Origin: Vibrio penaeicida
GTDB taxonomy: Bacteria > Pseudomonadota > Gammaproteobacteria > Enterobacterales > Vibrionaceae
Assembly (NCBI RefSeq): GCF_002933855.1
Contig: NZ_BFAQ01000013.1
Span: 202,806 to 266,805, forward strand
Length of the DNA: 64,000 bases
Reading direction: 5' to 3'
The notes under the pieces were generated by a model. The model searched no databases. It was given only the letters and a program-made list of their open reading frames with translations, and had not been told where the DNA came from. Position numbers and translations under genes: made by a program. Positions 25,651-35,934 of the stretch are shown piece after piece; position 1 is the stretch's first letter, and each line of letters opens with the position of its first letter.

Positions 25651-28218
25651 TTATTCGACATTTATAGAAATAGTATTTACTTCACCTAATATCACCACTT
25701 TATTAATAGCTTTATCGTTAGAAATTGCGTTCAAAACTTCATCAGATATTTTGGGTAATAGGCTATTTTGAATAATGGTTTGGATGGCTCTAGCGCCACT
25801 ACCTTCTTCATTACAGTTGTCAATTAAGCTGGAAATTAACTCATCAGAATACTCAAATTCTGCGTTGTAGTTTGATGAAATCCGCTTTCCAATTTTATTC
25901 AATTGAATTCTAGCAATACCTTGCAGTACTTCTCGGTTAAGTGGGATGTATGGAATCACATTAACTCGACCTAAGAAGGCAGGTTTAAAGCTTTCCAACA
26001 AATCGTCTCGTAGTGCCGTTTTTAGACCGTCAATGTCGGGGGCTAATTCAGGGTCCTGAAATAGCTCCATTGTTGTATCTGTACCAGCATTGGACGTCAT
26101 GATGATAATGGTGTTTCTAAAATCAATGTCACGCCCCTCTCCGTCTTTGATGGTTCCTTTATCGAAGACTTGATAAAACACATCTTGGACACCTGGATGA
26201 GCTTTTTCCATTTCATCTAAAAGAATAACGCTATATGGCTTTCTCCTGACAGCTTCCGTGAGCACGCCACCTTCACCATAACCAACATACCCTGGAGGTG
26301 ACCCCAATAGTAATGAGACTTTGTGTTCTTCTTTAAACTCAGACATGTTGATGACAGTGACATTTTCCTCACTACCATAAACCTGTTCAGCAATCGCTAG
26401 CGCGGATTCGGTTTTACCTACGCCACTTGGTCCCGTAAGAAAAAATATACCATTTGGTTTAGTTTCTTCATTAAGTTGGGCACGTGCGGTTTTGATGACT
26501 TCCGACATCGTATGTAATGCATGATCTTGACCCACTACACGTTCACACAACTTGTCTTTTAATGATAAAAGGCTATTGATCTCATCGTTTTGAAGTTTTC
26601 CTAGCGGGATTCCCGTCCAGTCAGACACTATCTCAGAAACCAGTGCTTCATTAACGTGTGAAAAGACCATTGGCATCTTGTTTTCTGCGAGCGTTGCTTC
26701 AACTTCCACCAATCTTTCCAGTGCACCTTCTTTTTTCTCTTGAAGCACTTCGAGCTTCAATTGCTTGGATTCGTCTACCAAGTTTGATTCTGTTTCCCAA
26801 ATCGTTTTCAGTTTTGCGATTTCGTCTGTTAGCGTGTCGCTTTCTTCGTTTAATGTAGCTAAAACCTCGGAGTGAGCATGACCAAGTGCCTGCTCCTTTT
26901 CGAGTTGGGCGATTTGTGCTGTTTTTTGCTCTAATGTTTTCTCAAGAGACTCAAGCTGTCCCGGTGTCGCAGACTGGCTTAGTGCTACTCTTGAACACGC
27001 CGTATCGAGAACTGAAACGGCTTTGTCCGGCAGCTGGCGTCCATTAATATAGCGATTGGAAAGATAAACCGCCGCTTTTAAGGCTTCATTTGTAATATGT
27101 ACACCGTGGTGTTCTTCCATCACAGGTACAAGTCCACGTAGCATTTCTACTGCGAGCTCAGGAGCAGGCTCATCCACTTGAACCACTTGGAATCGTCGGG
27201 TTAACGCAGCATCTTTCTCAACATATTTTTTGTATTCAGCCCACGTGGTCGCGGCAATGGTCCTCAATTCTCCTCTAGCCAAGGCTGGCTTAAGAATATT
27301 TGCGGCATCGCTTTGACCTGCTTGCCCACCACTTCCTATTAACCCATGAGCTTCATCGATGAACATAATGATCGGCGTCGGTGATTCATTGACTTCTTTA
27401 ACAACCGATTTCAATCGATTCTCAAACTCACCTTTCATTCCTGCACCAGCTTGAAGTAGCGCCAAATCAAGTGACTTAATCGAAACACCTTGAAGTGCAG
27501 GAGGAACATCCCCTTGAACAACTTTGAGCGCAAGACCTTCTACAACTGCAGTTTTACCAACACCGGCTTCACCCGTTAAGATCGGATTGTTTTGACGGCG
27601 TCTTAGTAAAATGTCGATCATCAGTCGGATTTCATTATCTCGGCCTACAACGGGGTCAATCTCTCCCTTCTTTGCCTGCTCAGTTAAGTCAATGGTAAAT
27701 TGGTCCAAAGATTTTGTAGATGCTTTTTGCGTCGGTGCTTTTTCTGCAACACTTCGCTCTTCGCTTTTCCAAAACTGAAGCAACGCTTCTGGAGTGACTT
27801 TATCAAGCTCATTGCCAAAGGCAGATGAAACCGCAAATAACGTATCGTCATTTAACAAAGCATAAACTAGGTGCACAATATCGATTTGTTCATCTGAGAA
27901 GTCGATGCTTGAAGCCATCCACGCACTTTTTAAGATAGTCACCGTATGTGCAGATAAGCCTGGTACGGTTTGGCAGCCTGTTTTGAGTTTTTCTAGGCTT
28001 TTTTGAATATCATCTTCTAACTTGAATACATTTAAATTGAAATGATCAGATAGAGTCTGAATTGTTGCGCCTTGCTGCTGAAGTATCGAGATTAGCCAGT
28101 GTGTCATTTCAATACTATGATGAGTTCGGCTGCTCGCTAACGCTGCCGCTTGTTCTAATGAAGATTTCGCATCACTAGAAAGCCTCTCTACTAACGCGGT
28201 TAGAGATAAAGATGTCAT
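25651..28218 (-). CDS. clpV: T6SS AAA+ ATPase ClpV (TssH)
   Basis: Disassembles contracted TssB-TssC sheath for reuse. The 855-residue protein has an N-domain of about 150 residues, a first AAA+ module with Walker A GEAGVGKTA near residue 215 and IIMFIDEAHGLIG, a middle coiled-coil domain (QKTAQIAQLEKEQALGHAHSE), and a second module with GPSGVGKTES near residue 590 and VILLDEMEKAHP. ClpV differs from ClpB in its N-domain, and the context in a T6SS operon fixes the call. Last gene of the main operon. Confidence 0.97.
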   Translation of the reverse strand: MTSLSLTALVERLSSDAKSSLEQAAALASSRTHHSIEMTHWLISILQQQGATIQTLSDHFNLNVFKLEDDIQKSLEKLKTGCQTVPGLSAHTVTILKSAWMASSIDFSDEQIDIVHLVYALLNDDTLFAVSSAFGNELDKVTPEALLQFWKSEERSVAEKAPTQKASTKSLDQFTIDLTEQAKKGEIDPVVGRDNEIRLMIDILLRRRQNNPILTGEAGVGKTAVVEGLALKVVQGDVPPALQGVSIKSLDLALLQAGAGMKGEFENRLKSVVKEVNESPTPIIMFIDEAHGLIGSGGQAGQSDAANILKPALARGELRTIAATTWAEYKKYVEKDAALTRRFQVVQVDEPAPELAVEMLRGLVPVMEEHHGVHITNEALKAAVYLSNRYINGRQLPDKAVSVLDTACSRVALSQSATPGQLESLEKTLEQKTAQIAQLEKEQALGHAHSEVLATLNEESDTLTDEIAKLKTIWETESNLVDESKQLKLEVLQEKKEGALERLVEVEATLAENKMPMVFSHVNEALVSEIVSDWTGIPLGKLQNDEINSLLSLKDKLCERVVGQDHALHTMSEVIKTARAQLNEETKPNGIFFLTGPSGVGKTESALAIAEQVYGSEENVTVINMSEFKEEHKVSLLLGSPPGYVGYGEGGVLTEAVRRKPYSVILLDEMEKAHPGVQDVFYQVFDKGTIKDGEGRDIDFRNTIIIMTSNAGTDTTMELFQDPELAPDIDGLKTALRDDLLESFKPAFLGRVNVIPYIPLNREVLQGIARIQLNKIGKRISSNYNAEFEYSDELISSLIDNCNEEGSGARAIQTIIQNSLLPKISDEVLNAISNDKAINKVVILGEVNTISINVE

Positions 28219-28253
28219 TGATATTTCCTTATATATCGCCTAACTGATATTGC

Positions 28254-29219
28254 TTAAATTCGAATTGTGATGGTGCCGTTTTCTGAGCGTTTGTGCGGTG
28301 CGAGTACACTTCCCAATGCTAGCCTTCCACCGCCCTTTTTGAGTTGAATTTTAGGAAGGTGTTTGTATTGAGCAGTAAGGCTCCATTCAACAGAAGCGGT
28401 ATTACCAAGTATGTCTTTACACAACGCCTTAATTTCACGAATTCGTTCGCCATTGGGCATCATGCCATGCACCTGTTCTTGCCCTTTAGCAACAAACTCA
28501 ACCATAAATCCTGCATTGACATTCCATGCTTTTCTTCCAAGGCTCGCCCCGCGTCCAAGTTCTGAATACTGCCCTTCAGGTAGGCGTCTAGAACACAAAC
28601 GCGTTTGCTCACATTCTGTGAGATGCATCCACTTCCCTTTAAAGTCGCGAATAATCACATCACAACCGGAAAGGGATTCCATGCATGCTTGGATAGATCC
28701 TCGACTTTTCACGGGCTGGCTAAATAAGCCCCCCCAATGAATTGCTCTGTTACCCAAGCCTCCTGTCAAGGATTCCAATACTTGATTCCATGATGAGAAC
28801 TCATTCACAGAAACTTTTCGGTGCTGTACCGCAGGTTGGAAGCTTTGCCAAGTTCGATAGAAAAGAGACAGAATTCGGTGGTTAAAGATGTCTAAAAAGT
28901 CTTGTAACGTAGGATCGTTATCCTTAAGCCTTTGTAAAATCAATTCGCTATAATGTTTGGGTAAAACACCATTTTCACCCGTTAATCCGATCAGATTCGT
29001 CATTACGATTAAGCTTTGATTACGCTTTGATTCCACTGTTGTGAATTCACCAACTTCGTATCCCAACTGTTGGGCAACTTTCAGTTCTATGGTTTCTTGA
29101 CTTGGTAAATGGTCGGTACCTAAATTCGCATTAGACTTCAAAAGAAACTGCTCAATTAAGTGCAGAGATTCAAAAAGCTGCTCCTTGTCTAGTGCCTCTA
29201 TAAAGTTTTCTCGCTTCAT
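28254..29219 (-). CDS. tssG: T6SS baseplate protein TssG
   Basis: Forms the baseplate wedge with TssE, TssF and TssK. I take the ATG at 29219 (MKRENFIEALDKEQL), which overlaps the tssF stop codon in an ATGA junction; an upstream in-frame start inside tssF is less likely. This gives 321 residues. VTNLIGLTGENGVLPKHYSELI and HFFNHRILSLFYR-type wording (here DIFNHRILSLFYRTW) are characteristic TssG signatures, as is LGRGASLGRKAW. Coupled translation with tssF suits the known TssF2-TssG stoichiometry. Confidence 0.95.
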   Translation of the reverse strand: MKRENFIEALDKEQLFESLHLIEQFLLKSNANLGTDHLPSQETIELKVAQQLGYEVGEFTTVESKRNQSLIVMTNLIGLTGENGVLPKHYSELILQRLKDNDPTLQDFLDIFNHRILSLFYRTWQSFQPAVQHRKVSVNEFSSWNQVLESLTGGLGNRAIHWGGLFSQPVKSRGSIQACMESLSGCDVIIRDFKGKWMHLTECEQTRLCSRRLPEGQYSELGRGASLGRKAWNVNAGFMVEFVAKGQEQVHGMMPNGERIREIKALCKDILGNTASVEWSLTAQYKHLPKIQLKKGGGRLALGSVLAPHKRSENGTITIRI

Positions 29220-31039
29220 AGCAGTACCTTTTCGCCACATAACGCTGGCCAGCAATGAAATACGTCACCCGACCCTTTCAAGGTAATACGTAGTTTTGTA
29301 AATGTGTTGATCTCTGCAAATTGAGCAAAGTAAGTCGACAGAACATTTCCCAACAAGAATATTTGCTCTTTAGATTGCGCACTTTCAGAAACTTCGAGAG
29401 TAATTTCAGTCCCGTGGCAAAAGCCCACTCGACCCTTTTGATTCACCCGTCCGGTTGCTGGCTCGACTTTCATCGACACAATAGAATCGATCATTGATTT
29501 AGACTCTGGCGACGCTTTGAAGGCGTACAAATTCAATGTCTCTCTTAACGTTTGTAGCCCGCCGTCATCTGAAAAGTGGGACAACGTAAGTAACTTGGCG
29601 AATTGCCACCGTGAGCTTGAATCCATTGAAGGTCTTATGGTTTCCGTCGGAGCAACCAAACATCGTAAGCTGTCAAAATTATCTTTGACATCAGGCATAT
29701 TTACATTTGGCATACCACCGCCGAAAGGCAGTTTTTTGGGAAGATTTCGGTTACAACACCAAGCCTGTGCCGACATGACCCAATTGTCGCTTCCTTCAGG
29801 CGCGAAAATTTTATGATCTTTATCTATAAATGAAACGTAGACATCACGCCCGGGTTCATCAAAACCTCCCGCCCAGCTTTTGTCTTCTCTTCGCATGGTC
29901 CAAAAAATCTCATGCTCAGAAAGATAGTTTGTATGCTCTCCGGCATAAAATGGTGGAAGGCTTTGGTATTTCATTTGCCAACTTCGCACACCAATTTCTT
30001 GAATACTGACTACTTCTGTCGTATCAGGTTCTAAATGCTCAGGGTGCAACGGAAATTCGTATTCCGACGCAACCACTCTTGTCGGCTCCATAGCATGACT
30101 GAACATATTGATGACGGGTGTACAGCCTAGTAAGACACTATCTTTTGTGACTTGCTTTTCTAACCAATCACAGCTCTGATCGAAGTAAATCCAAATCTCA
30201 GCTTCATCATTCCTACCAAACCAAACTGGATCGAGGCTAACGAGATCCGAGAAAAGAAACTTCTCAGGAAACAAGAAATATTCAACCAACAGCCGGCTTC
30301 CAACAAAACTACGCTTACTATAAGGAACGACCGAAAATTCATCGGTATATCCTACAGGGCTAACGTGCCTTGGCGTGAGCTGGCGCGTTGTTTCGTCATC
30401 AACTACAACTGCCATACCAATCGAAGATTGCAGCAATAATTGCAGTAGACGATAAGAAACTTGTGGCTGTCCGTTAAAGAAAAGCCGCAATGAATCGAAA
30501 TCCAATTGGCTCAATTCGATTTCTTTACTCGCACCTTTTAACGTGAGCTTTAAAAGCGATTTTGCTTCTTTCTCAATATCCAATAGCTGCCCACGAAAAG
30601 GGGCATTTTCAAACGATGCTTCACTAATATTTATTGGCAATACATCTGTTTTGTAACATGTTTTGAACTGACAAGACTTAAACCCGGGTGCTTCAAGTGT
30701 GACAGCCTCACCTTGTTCAACGGTAACTTTTGACGTTGCCGATTCATCACTGTCTATTTTTATCACGCTCATCGAAGGAATAGGGGCATGAAAATCGGGG
30801 AACAGCTGCCCGATTAAAGCCTCTGTTAACTGAGGAAAACTGTTGTCCAAGCTTTGCCTAATTTGTGCAGTCAGAAATGCGCAACCTTCTAAAATCCTTG
30901 CTACATGCGGGTCCTCTACTTGTTCTTCACTAAGTTTAAGCCTTGCCGCAATTTTGGGATAAGTGCTTCCAAATTCCTGACCTTTGTGACGCAAATAAGC
31001 AAGTTCGCGATTGTAATACTTGAGAAACTCATCACTCAT
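29216..31039 (-). CDS. tssF: T6SS baseplate protein TssF
   Basis: Main baseplate wedge subunit. The 607-residue protein starts with the family phrase LKYYNRELAYLRHKGQEF and continues with FPKIA-like YPKIAARLKL, VARILEGCAFLTAQIRQ and FPQLTEALIGQLFPDFHAPIPSM, all standard for TssF. The C-terminal part has FCHGTEITLEV and ends near HCWPALCGEKVLL. It overlaps tssE by four bases at its start and tssG by four bases at its end, so the three are translated together. Confidence 0.96.
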   Translation of the reverse strand: MSDEFLKYYNRELAYLRHKGQEFGSTYPKIAARLKLSEEQVEDPHVARILEGCAFLTAQIRQSLDNSFPQLTEALIGQLFPDFHAPIPSMSVIKIDSDESATSKVTVEQGEAVTLEAPGFKSCQFKTCYKTDVLPINISEASFENAPFRGQLLDIEKEAKSLLKLTLKGASKEIELSQLDFDSLRLFFNGQPQVSYRLLQLLLQSSIGMAVVVDDETTRQLTPRHVSPVGYTDEFSVVPYSKRSFVGSRLLVEYFLFPEKFLFSDLVSLDPVWFGRNDEAEIWIYFDQSCDWLEKQVTKDSVLLGCTPVINMFSHAMEPTRVVASEYEFPLHPEHLEPDTTEVVSIQEIGVRSWQMKYQSLPPFYAGEHTNYLSEHEIFWTMRREDKSWAGGFDEPGRDVYVSFIDKDHKIFAPEGSDNWVMSAQAWCCNRNLPKKLPFGGGMPNVNMPDVKDNFDSLRCLVAPTETIRPSMDSSSRWQFAKLLTLSHFSDDGGLQTLRETLNLYAFKASPESKSMIDSIVSMKVEPATGRVNQKGRVGFCHGTEITLEVSESAQSKEQIFLLGNVLSTYFAQFAEINTFTKLRITLKGSGDVFHCWPALCGEKVLL

Positions 31040-31518
31040 GCTGTTTCACTCACTTTAATTCCTAGACTGACTGGTTCAACTTCTGAATCTAGCACCAGTT
31101 CATGATGTTTTTGACCAAGCTCGTAAACTGCACTTATTCGCAAACGTAACACTCGATCAACATCATCTTTGTCGTTGATAATTGACACGGAGACATCCTT
31201 AAACCTTGGCTCAAATTCCAGCAGTGTATCTTTCACAATTTTGCAGAGGTGCTGCTGTCCATCTTTGCTACTAAATGGCATAGATGAAAAGTCAGGCAAA
31301 CCATATGTCAGCAGAGACTGCCTAAGTTCGGGTAAAGAGTTATCCACTTTTACCCAACTTAGTCTTGTATTTAATAGCGCTTCCACATCTCGAATTAAGC
31401 CACGGACAATCTGCTGATTGTTAAGCGGGAAATGCACATCAGCAGTATTTCTAGGGTCATGATCAATTAGCTTGTCCAATAGAGAAACACCACTACTAAC
31501 GTGAGCACGCTTTTCCAT
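31036..31518 (-). CDS. tssE: T6SS baseplate protein TssE (gp25-like)
   Basis: Baseplate subunit related to phage T4 gp25, which nucleates sheath assembly. The 160-residue protein has SLLDKLIDHDPRN, the gp25 core RGLIRDVEALLNTRLSW, LLTYGLPDFS and a strand-rich end. Length and layout are normal for TssE. It starts nine bases after tagJ and overlaps tssF by four bases. Confidence 0.95.
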   Translation of the reverse strand: MEKRAHVSSGVSLLDKLIDHDPRNTADVHFPLNNQQIVRGLIRDVEALLNTRLSWVKVDNSLPELRQSLLTYGLPDFSSMPFSSKDGQQHLCKIVKDTLLEFEPRFKDVSVSIINDKDDVDRVLRLRISAVYELGQKHHELVLDSEVEPVSLGIKVSETA

Positions 31519-31527
31519 GATGGCTTA

Positions 31528-32331
31528 CTACGCTTCGGCGGTTTGCGGCGCGGATTCAATAGAGGTAACCGTAGCTAACGGCAACGCTCCTTCTCCTGCT
31601 AACCATACTTTTTGTCCTAACCCCGCGAATACGGCTTCCCCTGATACTGGTTTCCAATCGGTTTCTTTTCCAAGTTTATTACCGTCTGTTTCACTTCGAG
31701 AATAGGTAAGTGGAATGTGAGCTTCGCCTTCAATTACGCCCTTAATTTCAAACTCTACAGGACGCCAAACCGTCTCTAAAAGATTGGTTGCCGGTTTGAT
31801 ATTGAGGTATACCAATTGATCTAACGGCGCCAGATAGTAGTTGCCCGTTGAACTGAATAATTCAATAAAACCGTTTAAAGAGTCATCGATATCACGTACA
31901 TCTTCATATTGCGTACCATTGATTAACAAAGGGGTATCAGGTCGTAACTCTTCTAACGCATGACTAATTGACTCAACATCTTGTTCTCTTTGCTCATGTA
32001 TCGCTAAATTCAATTCAGTCAGCTTTGTATATTGCTCTTCATTAGAGCCAAGGAAGTTCGCCGTTGCTCCGCCTTGGAAAAAGTCCACTCGCGCCTGAGC
32101 GGCTTTAACCAGATGTCTAATTTGGCTAGCGCCAGCCAAAAACTCAGGGAACAACTTTATTGCTTGCATTAACTGCTCATCTGCTCGCTCTAACTGCCCA
32201 TCGATACACAAAAGTTCAATGAAATAGCTACGAAGAGCTGCATCTTTTGGATTTGATTTAATAGACTGAATTACAGAATCGATCGTTTCTTGTAACTTTG
32301 CTTGACGTAGTAGTTGCTGCCAATCTGACAT
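31528..32331 (-). CDS. tagJ: T6SS accessory protein TagJ (ImpE/SciE)
   Basis: A 267-residue cytoplasmic protein of the ImpE/SciE family. The N-terminal half is helical and TPR-like (SNPKDAALRSYFIELLCIDGQLERADEQL), the C-terminal half strand-rich with LLINGTQYEDVRDIDDSLNGFIELFSSTGNYYLAPLDQL and LETVWRPVEFEIKG, which are family signatures. TagJ homologues bind the TssB N-terminus and ClpV and are thought to aid sheath recycling. Its place next to the sheath genes and before tssE is usual for systems that have it. Confidence 0.92.
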   Translation of the reverse strand: MSDWQQLLRQAKLQETIDSVIQSIKSNPKDAALRSYFIELLCIDGQLERADEQLMQAIKLFPEFLAGASQIRHLVKAAQARVDFFQGGATANFLGSNEEQYTKLTELNLAIHEQREQDVESISHALEELRPDTPLLINGTQYEDVRDIDDSLNGFIELFSSTGNYYLAPLDQLVYLNIKPATNLLETVWRPVEFEIKGVIEGEAHIPLTYSRSETDGNKLGKETDWKPVSGEAVFAGLGQKVWLAGEGALPLATVTSIESAPQTAEA

Positions 32332-32345
32332 GTGACTTTCCTTAT

Positions 32346-33851
32346 TTAAAACGCTTTATCTGGAGAGAGCTCTGTTATTAACCGAACACTTGAGACCATT
32401 TGATCAAGTTGAAAATGAGGTCTTAAATGTAATATTGAGTAGTAGTGTCCGGGACTACCTTGTTTTTCTTTTACTTGGATTCGAGCCTCGTTGAGGGGAT
32501 ACTTAGCCCTTAGTTCATCTGAAGCTTCATCTGACGCTGTTGTGTATTGATGCAGCCAACGTTGAAAATCGCTTTCAATTGACACTGCATTTTGGTAACT
32601 CCCGACTTTGTCTCTTCCCATAACTTTTATGTAATGAGCAATACGCGCAACACAAAGGGTGTATTGCAGCATTGAGGAAAGTCGCGAGTTGACCGTGATT
32701 CCTTTTTCTTCGAACAACTTTGGTTTATGCAACGATGAGTTCGAAGTAAACGCAATAAGTGGGCTGTCTGAGACGGGTGACAATGGTATAAAACCACAAT
32801 CCGATAGTGCCAACTCTCTCGACTCAGAAACCTGATAATTTACCGGAGAACGATATCGTTTGGCTTTTCCCGGAAATTGAGTTTGACTATTTACAGGAGG
32901 CACAATGACACCTTGCCCATAACTTCCCGCTTTAAGCCCTCTAATATGAGCAAACCACCCTGATTCGCTATAAGCTCTTAAAACCGTGGCGGCGAAACAA
33001 AAAGAAGCACTTCCCCAAAGAAAATCACTTTCTGAATCACTCACTTTCTCTTTAAACGCGAAAGCTTCCAATCGACTTCCATCATACTTATATGGCTGCC
33101 TCATCAAAACATAAGGTACGGTAACAGCAACAAATTTGGCATCTTCACTTGCCCTTACTGCGCGCCAGTTCTCATATTCCAATTGGTCGAATTGGGCTTG
33201 CACATCTAAAATCGTTGCCAACTCGGCAAACGTGTCGACACCAAACAAACTCGGCGTAGCAGAAACTAAAAATGGACAAAACGCAGCGGCTGCAGTTTGA
33301 GCAATCTTCCGGATTAACGTCATGTCTCTATCAAGCTTATTCGTTCCTGCTTGATGTGAAATGCAATAGTCTCCAACAATCAACCCAAATGGTTCTCCAC
33401 CGGGAGTAGAAAATTCATTTTGATAAATGAGTTTGAAGAGACTACTTTGATCAAATTCTATAGCGCGCTGACTGTCTCGCCTCAACTCTTCCCAACTGCA
33501 TGACAATATTTTGATTTTTGATTCTTGCTCCGAACCAAAGCTCTCTTTTTGATTAACTAAATACTGTACGCCACGCCAACTTGATTCTAATTGCTGGAAG
33601 CAATCATCATGAAGAATCACATTCAATTGCTCATTCAAAATTTCATCGATTAAATCAATCACGCTCATTAGGCTTTGATTCATATCTTCATAATTAGAAA
33701 TATTGTTAGCATCACACCAAAAACGTAACGAGTGTGAGTCAGACTGAATATCTAGGAATCGATCTATCCAAAGAGCATCTAACGTTGGTTCATTTGGCTT
33801 CTGTACGTCATGAACGAGCTGCTCTGGGTCTGCAAATTGAAGTTCTGTCAT
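32346..33851 (-). CDS. Second TssC-like sheath-family protein (ImpD/EvpB type)
   Basis: Paralogue of the adjacent TssC. It repeats the family layout: QLESSWRGVQYLV, FDQSSLFKLIYQNEFSTPGGEPFGLIVGDY, FCPFLVSATPSLFG, WRAVRASEDAKFVAVTVPYVLMRQPY, LSDCGFIPL, ARIAHYIKVMGRDKVGS and a C-terminal LHLRPHFQLDQMVSSVRLITEL. Such second copies (ImpD in Rhizobium imp loci) are known in some T6SS clades; their exact role is unclear. I take the ATG at 33851 (501 residues); an in-frame TTG within tssC is less likely. No ribosome binding site is evident, and a stable hairpin lies just before the start, suggesting low expression or coupling. Confidence 0.9.
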   Translation of the reverse strand: MTELQFADPEQLVHDVQKPNEPTLDALWIDRFLDIQSDSHSLRFWCDANNISNYEDMNQSLMSVIDLIDEILNEQLNVILHDDCFQQLESSWRGVQYLVNQKESFGSEQESKIKILSCSWEELRRDSQRAIEFDQSSLFKLIYQNEFSTPGGEPFGLIVGDYCISHQAGTNKLDRDMTLIRKIAQTAAAAFCPFLVSATPSLFGVDTFAELATILDVQAQFDQLEYENWRAVRASEDAKFVAVTVPYVLMRQPYKYDGSRLEAFAFKEKVSDSESDFLWGSASFCFAATVLRAYSESGWFAHIRGLKAGSYGQGVIVPPVNSQTQFPGKAKRYRSPVNYQVSESRELALSDCGFIPLSPVSDSPLIAFTSNSSLHKPKLFEEKGITVNSRLSSMLQYTLCVARIAHYIKVMGRDKVGSYQNAVSIESDFQRWLHQYTTASDEASDELRAKYPLNEARIQVKEKQGSPGHYYSILHLRPHFQLDQMVSSVRLITELSPDKAF

Positions 33852-33859
33852 AATAAGTG

Positions 33860-33881
33860 TGGCTGACCCGAAGGCCAGCCA
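33860..33881 (-). promoter_or_regulatory. UUCG-capped intercistronic hairpin between tssC and its paralogue
   Basis: On the minus strand TGGCTGGCC, a TTCG loop, and GGTCAGCCA make a nine-pair stem (one G-T pair) closed by a C-G pair over UUCG, the most stable RNA tetraloop type. It starts eleven bases past the tssC stop and ends eight bases before the next ATG. No T-run follows. Confidence 0.75.
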
Positions 33882-33891
33882 TTTTTCTTCA

Positions 33892-35385
33892 TTAGCTTCC
33901 TGATTCAGGAATTTTTGCAACTAAACGCAATGATGCTGTCAGTTCTTCCATTTGTAGCCACGGCTTCAACCATGCAACAGCATTGTAAGAACCTGGGCTT
34001 CCTGGAATTTCTTTCACCTCGACTTTAGCGTCTGCTAACGGATATCTCGCGCGAATTTCCTGACCGCCACCTTCAGATGCATTCACATAAGATAGAATCC
34101 AGCGATTTAGCCATGTTTCAACATCTTCAGCTTCCATAAAGCTACCAATCTTGTCTCGCGCCATAACTTTCAAGTAATGTGCAAAACGAGATGTCGCCAT
34201 CATATAAGGAAGACGAGCCGAAATTGCAGCGTTCGCTGTCGCATCTGGGTTATCGTATTTCGCAGGTTTTTGACAAGTTTGAGCACCAAAGAATACAGCG
34301 TAGTTCGTATTCTTATAGTGACAAAGAGGCAAGAAACCAAGTTTACCTAGCTCAGATTCACGACGGTCTGTAATCCCAATTTCTGTTGGGCACTTCATGT
34401 CCGGATCGCCATCATCACTCTGGAAGAAGTGTGTTGGTAAGTTTTCAACACGACCACCGCCTTCAGCACCGCGAATAGCAGTACAGAACCCATATTTCGC
34501 AAAAGCATCCGTTAGTTTCGCGCCCATTACATAGGATGAGTTCATCCAACAGTAATCATTGTGCTTTGCATTAATTGCAATGCCTGATACTGGGTCTACA
34601 TCAAACTCTTCATAACCAAACTCTTCAACGGGTGCAGTTGCTTCACCGTATGGAAGACGAGCAAGTACTTTAGGCATAGTTAAAGAAACGAAACGGGAAT
34701 CATCGCTTTCACGGAATGAACGCCACTGCGCATATTCTAGTGATTCAAATACTTTCTCGAGATCACGTGGCTTCGATAATTCAGTCCATTCATCAAAGCC
34801 AAACAATGCTGGCGAAGCAGCTGATAGGAAAGGTGCAAAACCTGCTGCGGCAACATTGGACATTAGACCTAATGTCTCAATATCTTCAGGGTGGTTGGTG
34901 AATTCGTAATCACCGATAAGGGCACCATAAGGTTCACCACCAGCACTGCCAAACTCAGATTCGTACACTTTCTTGAAGATCTGGCTTTGGTCAAACTCTA
35001 CCGCTTTACTCAGATCTTTGTGCAGCTCTTTTTTGGTCAGACTCATCAATCGAATCTTAAGCGTTGCACTGGTTTCTGAGTTAGATGTAAGGTAATGCAA
35101 CCCACGCCACGTACCTTCAAGCTTTTGAAGTTCAGGGTGATGCATTACTTCAGCAAGCTGTTTAGAAATCTGCGCATCTAAAGCTGAAATCGCCTCGCGA
35201 AACGTTACCGTTAAATTCTTGTTCCATGTAACCGTGCCTTTCATCGCTTCTTCAGTTAATGTTTTGATTAACTCTTCAGCTCGCGAAGCCTCGGTTTGCT
35301 TAGTCGCACCGATAGCTTGATCTAAGAAAGATACGCTCTGTTCACCAGTAGTAGGATCTAACTGCTGCTCAGTTTGAGTACTCAT
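33892..35385 (-). CDS. tssC: T6SS contractile sheath large subunit TssC (VipB)
   Basis: With TssB forms the contractile sheath around the Hcp tube. The 497-residue protein has [125 protein letters not shown] and ends with [22 protein letters not shown], a complete canonical TssC. It begins immediately after the tssB stop codon. Confidence 0.97.
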   Translation of the reverse strand: MSTQTEQQLDPTTGEQSVSFLDQAIGATKQTEASRAEELIKTLTEEAMKGTVTWNKNLTVTFREAISALDAQISKQLAEVMHHPELQKLEGTWRGLHYLTSNSETSATLKIRLMSLTKKELHKDLSKAVEFDQSQIFKKVYESEFGSAGGEPYGALIGDYEFTNHPEDIETLGLMSNVAAAGFAPFLSAASPALFGFDEWTELSKPRDLEKVFESLEYAQWRSFRESDDSRFVSLTMPKVLARLPYGEATAPVEEFGYEEFDVDPVSGIAINAKHNDYCWMNSSYVMGAKLTDAFAKYGFCTAIRGAEGGGRVENLPTHFFQSDDGDPDMKCPTEIGITDRRESELGKLGFLPLCHYKNTNYAVFFGAQTCQKPAKYDNPDATANAAISARLPYMMATSRFAHYLKVMARDKIGSFMEAEDVETWLNRWILSYVNASEGGGQEIRARYPLADAKVEVKEIPGSPGSYNAVAWLKPWLQMEELTASLRLVAKIPESGS

Positions 35386-35916
35386 TTACTCACCTCCCTC
35401 TTTCTTATCACCAGAACCGTCTCCATTCAGGTTCAATTCACCCGCCAACTGGCTTAAGTTGTCGGTGTTATTCAGAACAGACTCAAGGACATCTTCAAGC
35501 TCCTCTGAACGGTCCACTTTTGTCATAAGATCTCGAAGCTTATTACGCGTTTCCATTAACTTACGTAGTGGGTCAACTTGGTTAACAATCGATGCCGGTT
35601 CAAAATCCTTCAGCGATTTAAACTGAAGATCAACGCTGAAGGTTGAATCATCATCAGCCAACTTATTGTCAACCTTGAAAGAAAGACTCGGACTCATTTT
35701 TTTCAAAACATCATCAAAGTTGTCTCGATCAATTTGAATGAAGCGACGATCTTTTAAAGGCTTCAGAGCTTCAGTGTTATGGCCTGCGAAATCACCCATA
35801 ACGCCTAGAACAAAAGGCAACTCTTTTTTTAGTGAAGCGTTTTCAGTTTCTACGTCGTACGTAATATGGACACGAGGCTTCCTTACTCGTGACAGTTTCG
35901 AGTGGATACTCGTCAT
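35386..35916 (-). CDS. tssB: T6SS contractile sheath small subunit TssB (VipA)
   Basis: Sheath partner of TssC. The 176-residue protein starts [23 protein letters not shown] and has [38 protein letters not shown] and [32 protein letters not shown], all hallmark TssB phrases. The acidic, glycine-rich C-terminus ([13 protein letters not shown]) is somewhat longer than usual. A GGGAGA ribosome binding site precedes the ATG. Confidence 0.97.
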   Translation of the reverse strand: MTSIHSKLSRVRKPRVHITYDVETENASLKKELPFVLGVMGDFAGHNTEALKPLKDRRFIQIDRDNFDDVLKKMSPSLSFKVDNKLADDDSTFSVDLQFKSLKDFEPASIVNQVDPLRKLMETRNKLRDLMTKVDRSEELEDVLESVLNNTDNLSQLAGELNLNGDGSGDKKEGGE

Positions 35917-35934
35917 AGGACTCTCCCTTTTTTG

